Source of the DNA: Pelagerythrobacter marinus
GTDB lineage: Bacteria > Pseudomonadota > Alphaproteobacteria > Sphingomonadales > Sphingomonadaceae
Direction of reading: 5' to 3'
DNA: 64,000 nt
Assembly: GCF_009827515.1 (NCBI RefSeq)
Contig: NZ_WTYO01000001.1
Location: forward strand, 62,001-126,000
Shown one piece after another: positions 17,795-24,867 of this stretch. Each line of letters opens with the position of its first letter. The first letter of the stretch is position 1. A program made the position numbers and the translations under genes. Under the pieces are notes generated by a model, which saw only the letters and a program-made list of their open reading frames with translations, did no database searches and was not told the DNA's origin.

Positions 17795-19378
17795 TTATCG
17801 CGCCGGCCCACCCAGGGCCGCGTCGCGTTGTTCCCTCTCGCGCGCCTCGGCCTCGCGGGCGCGAAGGATCTCGACGTTGCGTTCGTGCCGGGCGCGGGTG
17901 ATCGGATAGAACAGCAGGATCAGCGCGCCAATCGTCCAGAGCCCGATCGAGGTCGGGATATAGTGGATCAGCAGGCTTTCCACCACCGGGCGGGGGATCG
18001 TATCGGGGTCCGCCCGCTCGGGAAACTCGGCCAGCGCGAGGACCTGTCCCGCGACGAAGATGCCCAGCGCGTTCGAACACTGCTGCATGAAGCTGGAGGC
18101 GGAAAAGAACGTCCCGGCCGTGTGCCGCCCGGTTTCGACCGCGCTGTCTTCCACCACGTCGGCCAGCATCGCGCTGGTGTTGATCAGCGAGATCGCGACC
18201 ATCGCGCCGTAGATCGCGCCGATCGCGAAGAGCACCGGCACGAGCAGCGCGTCGCCGGGGACGAAGAACAGGCCGAACAGGCTGAGCAGCAGCGGGCTGA
18301 GGCCGATCGACACGCCGAGGACGGCGAAGACCATCGAACTCGTGCGCTTGCCGAACCAGCGGGAGAAGATCGGGGCCAGCGGCGCCGCCAGCGTCGCGGC
18401 CACGAAACTGTCCAGCGTCAGCAGCGCGAGCTGGGCCGTGTCGAGCTTGAACAGGTAAGTCCCGAAATAGAGCGTGGTCGCGCTGTAGAGACCGATCGCG
18501 GTATACTTGAACACGCCGAAGCCGAAGATCGCCAGGAAGGCGCGGTTGCGAAAGGCGGCGAGCATTTCGCGCAAGTGTTCGCGCAGCGGCATCGCCGGGT
18601 CGCCGGCCTGCCCGTCCGCCTGGCGCATCCACGGAACCCGGTTGTGCGTCCCGGCGGCGCAGACCAGGATCGCGAGGAAGATCAGGCCCGCGCCCAGCGC
18701 GGCGAAGTTGACGTAGCTTTCAGGATTGAGCTGGCCGCGCGGATAGGCCTCGCTCTCGACGAAGATGAAGGCTAGCGAGAACGCGGTGAAGCCGTAGGCG
18801 CCGGCATAGCCGAACCAGTAGCGCAGCGAGAACAGCCGGGTGCGCTCCGTGTAGTCGCCGCTCAGCTCGGGCGCCATGGCCGAAGCGTTGATCTCGAAGG
18901 CACTGATCGCGGCGCGGGTGGCGGCGGCGAAGGCGAAGATCCACAGGCCCAGCTGGACGTGGCTGAGCCCGTCGGGCGGGAACCAGGTGAGGAAGAAGAA
19001 CACCGTGGTCGGGATCGCCGCGGCATACATGAACGGGTGCCTGCGGCCCCAGCGCGAGCGGGTGACGTCGGCCCAGCGGCCGAGGAAGGGATCGACGATC
19101 GCATCGACCAGGAGGGTGCAGGCCAGTGCGGTGCCGACGATCGCCGCCGGCACGCCCACAACCTGGTTGAAATAGAGCATCAGGTAGCTGGAGAAGGCGG
19201 CGCCCTTGATGCCGTTGGCCATCGCACCCATGCCGTAGCTGAGGCGCGTGGGAAGGCTCAGCGGCGGCGCCCCGGCGCTCTCCGGCCCGGAGGCGGCGAC
19301 CGGGGCGGGGCCAGAGTCAGGGCCAGAGTCAGGGCCGGAGTCAGGGCCCGAGTCGGGAGCGGCCCGGCTGGCGTTCAC
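17795..19378 (-). CDS. GPH-family (MelB-like) cation symporter
   Basis: A 527-residue inner-membrane transporter with about 12 membrane segments. The signature DAIVDPFLGRWADVTRSRWG followed by RRHPFMY matches the glycoside-pentoside-hexuronide:cation symporter family, including the Asp residues used for cation coupling in MelB. In sphingomonads such transporters also sit in non-sugar pathways, so the substrate is open. The GTG at 19378 overlaps the stop of the upstream acyl-CoA dehydrogenase gene as GTGA. That start adds an N-terminal cytoplasmic tail with four Asp-Ser-Gly-Pro repeats. A later start nearer the first membrane helix cannot be excluded. Confidence 0.83.
   Translation of the reverse strand: MNASRAAPDSGPDSGPDSGPDSGPAPVAASGPESAGAPPLSLPTRLSYGMGAMANGIKGAAFSSYLMLYFNQVVGVPAAIVGTALACTLLVDAIVDPFLGRWADVTRSRWGRRHPFMYAAAIPTTVFFFLTWFPPDGLSHVQLGLWIFAFAAATRAAISAFEINASAMAPELSGDYTERTRLFSLRYWFGYAGAYGFTAFSLAFIFVESEAYPRGQLNPESYVNFAALGAGLIFLAILVCAAGTHNRVPWMRQADGQAGDPAMPLREHLREMLAAFRNRAFLAIFGFGVFKYTAIGLYSATTLYFGTYLFKLDTAQLALLTLDSFVAATLAAPLAPIFSRWFGKRTSSMVFAVLGVSIGLSPLLLSLFGLFFVPGDALLVPVLFAIGAIYGAMVAISLINTSAMLADVVEDSAVETGRHTAGTFFSASSFMQQCSNALGIFVAGQVLALAEFPERADPDTIPRPVVESLLIHYIPTSIGLWTIGALILLFYPITRARHERNVEILRAREAEAREREQRDAALGGPAR
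19308..19355. repeat. 12-base tandem repeat, four units
   Basis: Units GGGCCAGAGTCA (19308 and 19320), GGGCCGGAGTCA (19332) and GGGCCCGAGTCG (19344) follow each other without gaps. On the minus strand they encode four copies of Asp-Ser-Gly-Pro at the N terminus of the GPH transporter. The first two units are identical, so copy number could change by slippage, in frame. Confidence 0.9.
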
Positions 19379-20679
19379 GCGAGGGCCTCCGCCGCCTCGG
19401 CCAGTTCCTCCACCGGGTCGTGGAGCGCGCGCGCGGCCGCTCGGCGGCTGGGCAGCGAGTAATCGGGGAAGACCGGGTCGGCCACGTCGCGATAGGCGCG
19501 CAGGTGCTGCCTGGCGACGGTGACCTTGTGCACTTCGGTCGGGCCGTCGGCGATCCCCATGACCATCGCCGCCACCAGGTTGCCGGCAAAGGGCATCTCG
19601 TTGGAGACGCCCAGCGACCCGTGGATGTGGATGCAGCGCGCGGCAATGTCGTGATAGACCCTGGGCATCAGCGCCTTGATCGCGGCGATGTCCTTGCGGA
19701 CCTTGCGGTAATCGCGGTGCCTGTCGATCGCCCACGCGGTCTTCAGAACGAACAGGCGGAACTGCTCCAGCTCGATATAGCTGTCGGCGATCTGCATCTG
19801 GACCGCCTGATAATCGGCGATCGTCCCGGTGCGGGTCCGGCGGCTGACCGCGCGGCGGCTCATCAGGTCGAGCAGGCGGCGGCAGTTGCCGACCGTGCGC
19901 ATCGCGTGGTGGACGCGCCCGCCGCCCAGCCGGGTTTGCGAGATCGCGAAGGCGCCGCCGCGTTCGCCCAGCAGGTGATCGGCCGGCACGCGCACGTCGG
20001 TATAGCGGATGTAGCTCTCGCTGCCGTCCTGCTGGCCATAGACGCCGACGTTGCGCACGATCTCCACCCCCGGCGTGTCCGCGGGCACGATGAACATGCT
20101 CATCCGTTCATGGCGCGGCGCGTCGGGATCGGTGACGGCCATGACGATCAGGAACTCGGCCCATTTGCCGTTGGTGGAAAACCACTTCTCGCCGTTGATG
20201 ACCCAGTGATCGCCGTCCTTCTCGGCCCGGGTGACGAAGCCCGTGGGGTCGGACCCGCCCTGCGGCTCGGTCATCGAAAAGGCGGAAACGATCTCGTTGG
20301 CGAGCAGGGGGCGAAGATACCGTTCCTTCTGTTCGGCGGTCCCGAAATGGGCGATGATCTCCGCGTTCCCGGTGTCGGGCGCCTGGCATCCGAAAACGAT
20401 CGGGGCGAAGCTGGCGCCGCCGATGATCTCGTTCATCAGGCCCAGGCGGACCTGGCCGTAGCCCTGGCCGCCCAGCTCCGGGCCGAGGTGGCAGGCCCAC
20501 AGGTCGCGGGCCTTCACCTCCTCCTGCAACGGGCGGACCAGCGCATTGCGGCGCGGGTTCTTCACGTCGTAGGGGTGAATGCCCAGCAGGCCGAGCGGCT
20601 CGACCTTGTCGCGGATGAAATCCGCCATCCAGTCGAGCTTCTCCTGAAACTCGGGCTCGGTTTCGAAATCCCAGGCCAT
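19375..20679 (-). CDS. Acyl-CoA dehydrogenase (ACAD10/11-like)
   Basis: A 434-residue acyl-CoA dehydrogenase. It has FGCQAPDTGNAEIIAHFG, FSMTEPQGGSDPTGF, NGEKWFSTNGKWA, HIHGSLGVSNEMPF and ADGPTEVHKVTVARQHL. The last motif, with an acidic residue in the DGP(D/T)E context, is typical of the ACAD10/11-like branch, which is distinct from the other two dehydrogenases in this operon. I chose the ATG at 20679 (GGACGAGAG upstream) over one five codons earlier. It is the first gene of the leftward operon that continues with the GPH symporter, the paired dehydrogenases and an MFS transporter. The role is beta-oxidation of an unidentified acyl-CoA. Confidence 0.9.
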   Translation of the reverse strand: MAWDFETEPEFQEKLDWMADFIRDKVEPLGLLGIHPYDVKNPRRNALVRPLQEEVKARDLWACHLGPELGGQGYGQVRLGLMNEIIGGASFAPIVFGCQAPDTGNAEIIAHFGTAEQKERYLRPLLANEIVSAFSMTEPQGGSDPTGFVTRAEKDGDHWVINGEKWFSTNGKWAEFLIVMAVTDPDAPRHERMSMFIVPADTPGVEIVRNVGVYGQQDGSESYIRYTDVRVPADHLLGERGGAFAISQTRLGGGRVHHAMRTVGNCRRLLDLMSRRAVSRRTRTGTIADYQAVQMQIADSYIELEQFRLFVLKTAWAIDRHRDYRKVRKDIAAIKALMPRVYHDIAARCIHIHGSLGVSNEMPFAGNLVAAMVMGIADGPTEVHKVTVARQHLRAYRDVADPVFPDYSLPSRRAAARALHDPVEELAEAAEALA

Positions 20680-20726
20680 CGCTCTCGTCCCCAAAGGCCG
20701 CCCGTTTGCCGGGTCGTGCGCGAATC

Positions 20727-20754
20727 AACATACCCGATATTTGAAACAGCACAA
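20727..20754 (-). promoter_or_regulatory. Possible housekeeping promoter of the acyl-CoA dehydrogenase operon
   Basis: On the minus strand TTGTGC (20754-20749) and TATGTT (20732-20727) are separated by 16 bases, in an A/T-rich patch about 50 bases upstream of the start at 20679. The hexamer CATACC (20729-20734, plus strand), which recurs in other control regions of this catabolic cluster, overlaps the -10 box. Confidence 0.4.
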
Positions 20755-20792
20755 GGCGGGTGCGCTGCCCGGGTGCCGGCGCGGTGGCGGGC

Positions 20793-20819
20793 AAGGGGCG
20801 GCGCGAACGTCTCCGTCTT
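20793..20819 (+). promoter_or_regulatory. Candidate ECF-sigma promoter upstream of the sigma factor gene
   Basis: AAGG (20793-20796), 12 bases, then GTCTCCGTCTT (20809-20819). The same two blocks at the same spacing occur before the FecR gene and before the autotransporter gene. AAGG and CGTCTT are 17 bases apart, a normal distance for an ECF -35 and -10 pair. Autoregulation of the sigma gene is inferred. Confidence 0.6.
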
Positions 20820-20866
20820 CCCACCGCGCCGGTTTTGCCGTATCGCGCGCCGCCCAAGGTATTGCC

Positions 20867-21394
20867 GTGACCAGCACCCCTGCGCCCGACGGTCTCCAAG
20901 CCGCCTTCCTCGCCCATCGCGAGCGCCTGTTGCGATTCCTGCGCGCGCGCGGGGCCGGCGAAGCGGCGGAGGACCTGCTGCACGAGGTCTGGCTGAAGGT
21001 CTCGGCCGCGCGGCCGGGGCCGGTTGCCGCGCCGCTGGCCTATCTCTACCGCACGGCGAACCTCGTGATGATCGATCGCTATCGCTCCGAGAACCAGGCG
21101 CGCAAGCGCGAGCGGGCCTGGAGCGAGGCGGCCGGAGCGACCGTGCCCGGCGTGTCCGACGCCCCGTCGGGAGAGCGGGTGGTGATCGCGCGCCAGTACG
21201 CGCGCATGGTCGCCGCCGCGCTCGACGCGCTGGGCGAACGGCCGGCCGCGATCTTTCGCCGCCACCGGATCGACGGCGTTCCGCAGAAGGTGGTGGCGCG
21301 CGAGTTCGGCGTCAGCCTGAGCACGGTGGAAAGCGACCTGAGGCGCGCCTATCGCGCCGTCCTGGAGATCAGGGAGCGGCTCGATGAGGATTGA
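20867..21394 (+). CDS. ECF RNA polymerase sigma factor (FecI-like)
   Basis: A 175-residue sigma-70 family protein with only regions 2 and 4. Region 2 spans RERLLRFLRARGAGEAAEDL and LLHEVWLKVS. Region 4 has LGERPAAIFRRHRIDGVPQK and VVAREFGVSLSTVESDLRRA, the helix-turn-helix that contacts the -35 box. The start is taken as GTG at 20867; an open frame runs further upstream but its extra residues look like non-coding DNA and overlap the candidate promoter. Directly followed by fecR-like and fecA-like genes, so it should be released by signalling through the receptor and anti-sigma. A promoter-like motif shared with two other start regions suggests its regulon. Confidence 0.87.
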   Translation: MTSTPAPDGLQAAFLAHRERLLRFLRARGAGEAAEDLLHEVWLKVSAARPGPVAAPLAYLYRTANLVMIDRYRSENQARKRERAWSEAAGATVPGVSDAPSGERVVIARQYARMVAAALDALGERPAAIFRRHRIDGVPQKVVAREFGVSLSTVESDLRRAYRAVLEIRERLDED

Positions 21395-21412
21395 GGCGAA
21401 CGGCTCCGTCTT
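21386..21412 (+). promoter_or_regulatory. Candidate ECF-sigma promoter upstream of the FecR gene
   Basis: GAGG (21386-21389), 12 bases, then GGCTCCGTCTT (21402-21412); one mismatch in each block against the other two sites. It overlaps the last codons of the sigma gene and lies 20 bases before the FecR ATG, so fecR-fecA could be transcribed separately from the sigma gene. Confidence 0.55.
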
Positions 21413-21432
21413 GTCAGCGAAAGGGGCTCGCC

Positions 21433-22410
21433 ATGGGGCAAGATGACCGGATGACCGACGAAGCAATTGCCTGGGCCGTGAAAACCGGCGACCCCGCGTT
21501 CGCGGACTGGGATGCCTTCACCGCCTGGCTGGAGGGCGACCCGGGCCGCGCGCGCGCCTACGACCGGGCAATGGCCGCCGTCGCCGATGCGGCCGAGGCC
21601 GGGCACGCCGCGCCGGCAGTCAACGACGACGCGCGGCCGGGCGAGCCGCCCGCGCCGCAAGATGCCGCAGCCGCCGCGGCATCGGCGGGAGCCGGCGCCG
21701 CAGGCGGGGGCCGGCGCTGGCGCTGGCTGGCACTGGCGGCCACGGTGGTCCTGGTCGCGATGGTCGGTTTCCTCCAGCTCCGCGGGTCCGGCTACGTGGT
21801 CGAGACCGCGCCCGGCGAAACCATGGTCGTGCCGCTCGCGGACGGCAGCGAGATCGCGCTCGGTGGGGGTACGCGGATCGCGCTCGACCGCGACCGGCCG
21901 CGCTTCGCCGCGCTGGAGCAGGGCCGGGCCCTGTTCACCGTGCGCCACGACGAAAGCGACCCGTTCACCGTCACCGTCGGCGAACACACCCTGGTCGATG
22001 CCGGGACCGTGTTCGACGTGGCGCGTGCCGGCGGGGCCACCAGTGTGGCGGTTTCGGAAGGGGTCGTCCTGGTCAACCCGGCGCGCAAGCTCGCCCGGCT
22101 CGAACCCGGCGACACGCTGAGCGTGGCCGACGGCGGCCATGACTATCGCCGGGGCACCGCCCCGATCGCGCGGATCGGCGAATGGAGCACCGGGCACCTG
22201 ACTTTCGACGATGCTTCCCTGGCCGAGGTCGCGCGCGAGCTTTCGGGCAGCACGGGGATTGCCTTCACCGCCGCGCCGGCCGTCGCCGGCCGCCGTGCAA
22301 GCGGCAGCGTCGCGCTGGCGCCGCTGGCGCAGGACCCGGCTTCCCTCGGGCCCCTGTTCGGCGTCGTCGTCCGGCGCGAAGGGGATGGCTGGACGATCGA
22401 TAGCCGCTGA
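21433..22410 (+). CDS. FecR-family anti-sigma / sigma regulator
   Basis: A 325-residue single-span membrane protein. The cytoplasmic part (1-95) has the AIAWAVKTGDP...AFTAWLEGDPGRARAYDR pattern of the FecR N-terminal domain. It is followed by an Ala/Gly-rich linker and one membrane helix near residues 98-115 (LALAATVVLVAMVGFLQL). The periplasmic FecR domain has TMVVPLADGSEIALGGGTRI and the C-terminal domain shows LTFDDASLAEVARELSGSTG. The ATG at 21433 follows AGGGG. The family relays ligand occupancy of the outer-membrane receptor to the cytoplasmic sigma factor. The receptor gene starts two bases after its stop, so they are one transcript. Confidence 0.9.
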   Translation: MGQDDRMTDEAIAWAVKTGDPAFADWDAFTAWLEGDPGRARAYDRAMAAVADAAEAGHAAPAVNDDARPGEPPAPQDAAAAAASAGAGAAGGGRRWRWLALAATVVLVAMVGFLQLRGSGYVVETAPGETMVVPLADGSEIALGGGTRIALDRDRPRFAALEQGRALFTVRHDESDPFTVTVGEHTLVDAGTVFDVARAGGATSVAVSEGVVLVNPARKLARLEPGDTLSVADGGHDYRRGTAPIARIGEWSTGHLTFDDASLAEVARELSGSTGIAFTAAPAVAGRRASGSVALAPLAQDPASLGPLFGVVVRREGDGWTIDSR

Positions 22411-22412
22411 CG

Positions 22413-24773
22413 ATGCGAACCTGCCTGCCGATAGCCCTGGCCGCCCTGCTCGCCGCCACCGCCGCACAGGCGCAGGAGCAGCGCATCGACGCACCGGCCG
22501 GGCGCGCGGGCGAGGCGGCGGCGGCGATCGCGCGGCAGACGGGCACCAGCATCGTCATCGCCGAACCCGACCTTGCGGCCCGCAGCGTGCCGGCGATCCG
22601 CGGGCATTACACTGCCGGCGAGGCCGTGCGCCGCCTCGCGCGGGCGATCGGCGCCCGTCCGGTGGCCGCGGGCGGGTCCGGGTGGCGCCTCGTCCCCGAT
22701 CCCCGCCCGGCGCAAGCGCGGCGCACGCTCGCCCGCCCGCCGGCGCGCCGGGCGGCCCCGGTTGCGCAGCCCCCGCCGGGGATCGGCAAGACGCCGATCA
22801 TCGTCCAGGCCAGCAAGCGCGACATGCGCCTGCGCGACTATGCCGGGCAGATCACGATCCTCGACGGCAGTTCGCTTTCGCTCGGCGGGCCGGTCGGGAC
22901 GGACCGCATCGCCGACCGCGTCGCCAGCGTCACTTCGACCTATCTCGGCAGCGGGCGCAACAAGCTGTTCATCCGCGGGATTGCCGATTCGAGCTTCACC
23001 GGCCCGACCCAGGCGACCGTGGGCCAGTATTTCGGCGACTTGCGGCTCAGCTACAATTCGCCCGACCCCGACCTGCGCCTGTCGGACATGGAGAAAGTGG
23101 AAGTTCTGGAGGGACCGCAGGGCACGCTTTATGGCGCCGGGTCGCTGGGCGGTATCATCCGCCTCGTGCCCAACGAGCCGGAGCCGGGCGTCACCAGCCT
23201 CTCGGGCGGGATCGGCGGTTCGGCGACGCAGCACGGCGCGCCCGGGGCGGACCTGGGCGCAGTCGCCAACCTGCCGCTCGCGGGCGAGCGGGCGACCCTG
23301 CGGCTGGTCTTCGACGCGGAAACGCAGGGCGGTTACATCGACAAGCCCCTGCTGGGCGAAAGCGACGTGAACCGCACGCGGATATACGGCGGGCGGGCCT
23401 TCGCCCGGCTCGACGCCGGCGGCGGGTGGACGGTGGACCTGATCGGCCTGGGCCAGCGGACCGAGGGGGCGGACAGCCAGTATGCCGACCGCGAGGGCGA
23501 GGACCTGACCCGTTCCGCCCGGGTGACCGAGGGATTCGACGCCGGCTATGTCCAGGGGCAGCTGGTCGTGACCGGCGAACTCGGCGCGATCCGGCTGCGG
23601 TCGTCCACCGGCGTGGTGCACCAGGAGCTGGAGGAACGTTACGACGCGACGCGTCCCGACGATCCGACGCGGCTGTTCGTGCAGCACAACGATTCGCGCA
23701 TGATCGCGAACGAGACGCGTCTCTGGCAGCCGATGGAGGGCCGTTTCGGCTGGGTCCTGGGCGCGAGCTTCACCCATAACCGCACGCGCCTGACGCGCAG
23801 CTTCGAGGCGGCCGAGGCGCTGGTGACGAGCACCGGCGTCCGCAACAGCGTGGACGAGGTGACGCTCTATGGCGAGGCCAGCTATCGCCTGCGCGCAGGG
23901 CTGGTCGCCACGGCAGGCGGCCGCGTGACCCGGTCCGAACTGGGCGGCGAGGGCGAGGACGTCGATCGCATGCTGGCCCTGATGCGTGCGGAAGTGACGG
24001 CGGAGCGGCACGAGACGGTCTTCCTGCCCTCGCTCTCGCTGACCGCCAGCGCGCTGGCCGATACCTCGTTCTACATCAAGTACCAGGAGGGGTTCCGCCC
24101 CGGCGGCCTGGCGATCGACGGCGAGTTCGTCCGCCGTTTCCGCAGCGACCGGACCGCGACCTTCGAACTCGGCGCGCGCCACGGGCGGCAGGGATCGGGC
24201 CCCTTCGACCTCGCGACCAGCCTCGCCTTCACTCGCTGGCGCGACATCCAGGCCGATTTCATCGACCCGCTGGGCCTGCCGACGACCGCCAATATCGGCG
24301 ACGGGCAGGTCTGGACGGCGACCGTTTCCGGCGGCGTGGCGGTGGCCCGCGGGCTGCGGCTCGAAGGCGGGCTGTCGTGGAACCGCAGCCGGATCGACAG
24401 CCCGCGCACCCTGGCCTCCACCGAGATCGGGCAAGTCCCCAACATCGCCCGGGTCAACGCGCGCGCCGGGTTCGATTACCAGCGGTCGCTGGGCGACGGC
24501 CTCGTGCTGACGGCGCAGGGCTGGGCCCGCTACGTCGGCAAGTCGCGGCTCGGCATAGGGCCCGAGCTGGGCGAGGAGCAGGGCGACTATCTCGACAGCG
24601 CGCTGACCGTGCGCGTCGGGCGCGAACGGATCGGGCTGTCGCTGGGGGTGACCAACATCCTCGACGCGGAGGGCAACCGCTTCGCGCTCGGCACGCCGTT
24701 CGAGGTCGGGCGCGAACAGATCACGCCGCTGCGCCCGCGCACGGTCCGGCTGGGGCTGGACCTGGCGTTCTAG
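22413..24773 (+). CDS. TonB-dependent transducer with N-terminal signalling domain (FecA type)
   Basis: A 786-residue outer-membrane receptor. The signal peptide covers residues 1-20 (ending AAQAQ). The secretin/TonB short N-terminal (STN) signalling domain, about residues 21-95, has IARQTGTSIVIAEPDLAARS and HYTAGEAVRRLARAIGARPV. A Pro/Ala-rich linker precedes the plug (about 125-240) with MEKVEVLEGPQGTLYGAGSL. The beta-barrel ends in VRLGLDLAF. The STN domain touches the periplasmic part of FecR, so this receptor should both import a ligand and signal. The ligand is unknown. It is the last gene of fecR-fecA; the next gene has its own copy of the promoter motif. Confidence 0.92.
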   Translation: MRTCLPIALAALLAATAAQAQEQRIDAPAGRAGEAAAAIARQTGTSIVIAEPDLAARSVPAIRGHYTAGEAVRRLARAIGARPVAAGGSGWRLVPDPRPAQARRTLARPPARRAAPVAQPPPGIGKTPIIVQASKRDMRLRDYAGQITILDGSSLSLGGPVGTDRIADRVASVTSTYLGSGRNKLFIRGIADSSFTGPTQATVGQYFGDLRLSYNSPDPDLRLSDMEKVEVLEGPQGTLYGAGSLGGIIRLVPNEPEPGVTSLSGGIGGSATQHGAPGADLGAVANLPLAGERATLRLVFDAETQGGYIDKPLLGESDVNRTRIYGGRAFARLDAGGGWTVDLIGLGQRTEGADSQYADREGEDLTRSARVTEGFDAGYVQGQLVVTGELGAIRLRSSTGVVHQELEERYDATRPDDPTRLFVQHNDSRMIANETRLWQPMEGRFGWVLGASFTHNRTRLTRSFEAAEALVTSTGVRNSVDEVTLYGEASYRLRAGLVATAGGRVTRSELGGEGEDVDRMLALMRAEVTAERHETVFLPSLSLTASALADTSFYIKYQEGFRPGGLAIDGEFVRRFRSDRTATFELGARHGRQGSGPFDLATSLAFTRWRDIQADFIDPLGLPTTANIGDGQVWTATVSGGVAVARGLRLEGGLSWNRSRIDSPRTLASTEIGQVPNIARVNARAGFDYQRSLGDGLVLTAQGWARYVGKSRLGIGPELGEEQGDYLDSALTVRVGRERIGLSLGVTNILDAEGNRFALGTPFEVGREQITPLRPRTVRLGLDLAF

Positions 24774-24814
24774 CCGCGCCGAACCGGCCGCGCCGAAAAA
24801 ATCGCCTGCGCGCC

Positions 24815-24841
24815 AAGGTTCGGGCGGGCCGTCTCCGTCTT
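24815..24841 (+). promoter_or_regulatory. Candidate ECF-sigma promoter upstream of the autotransporter
   Basis: AAGG (24815-24818), 12 bases, then GTCTCCGTCTT (24831-24841), identical in both blocks to the site before the sigma gene. The -10-like block ends 26 bases before the ATG, leaving room for GGAGG at the ribosome-binding site. Confidence 0.65.
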
Positions 24842-24867
24842 GCGGTCGATAACTGACCGGAGGACCC

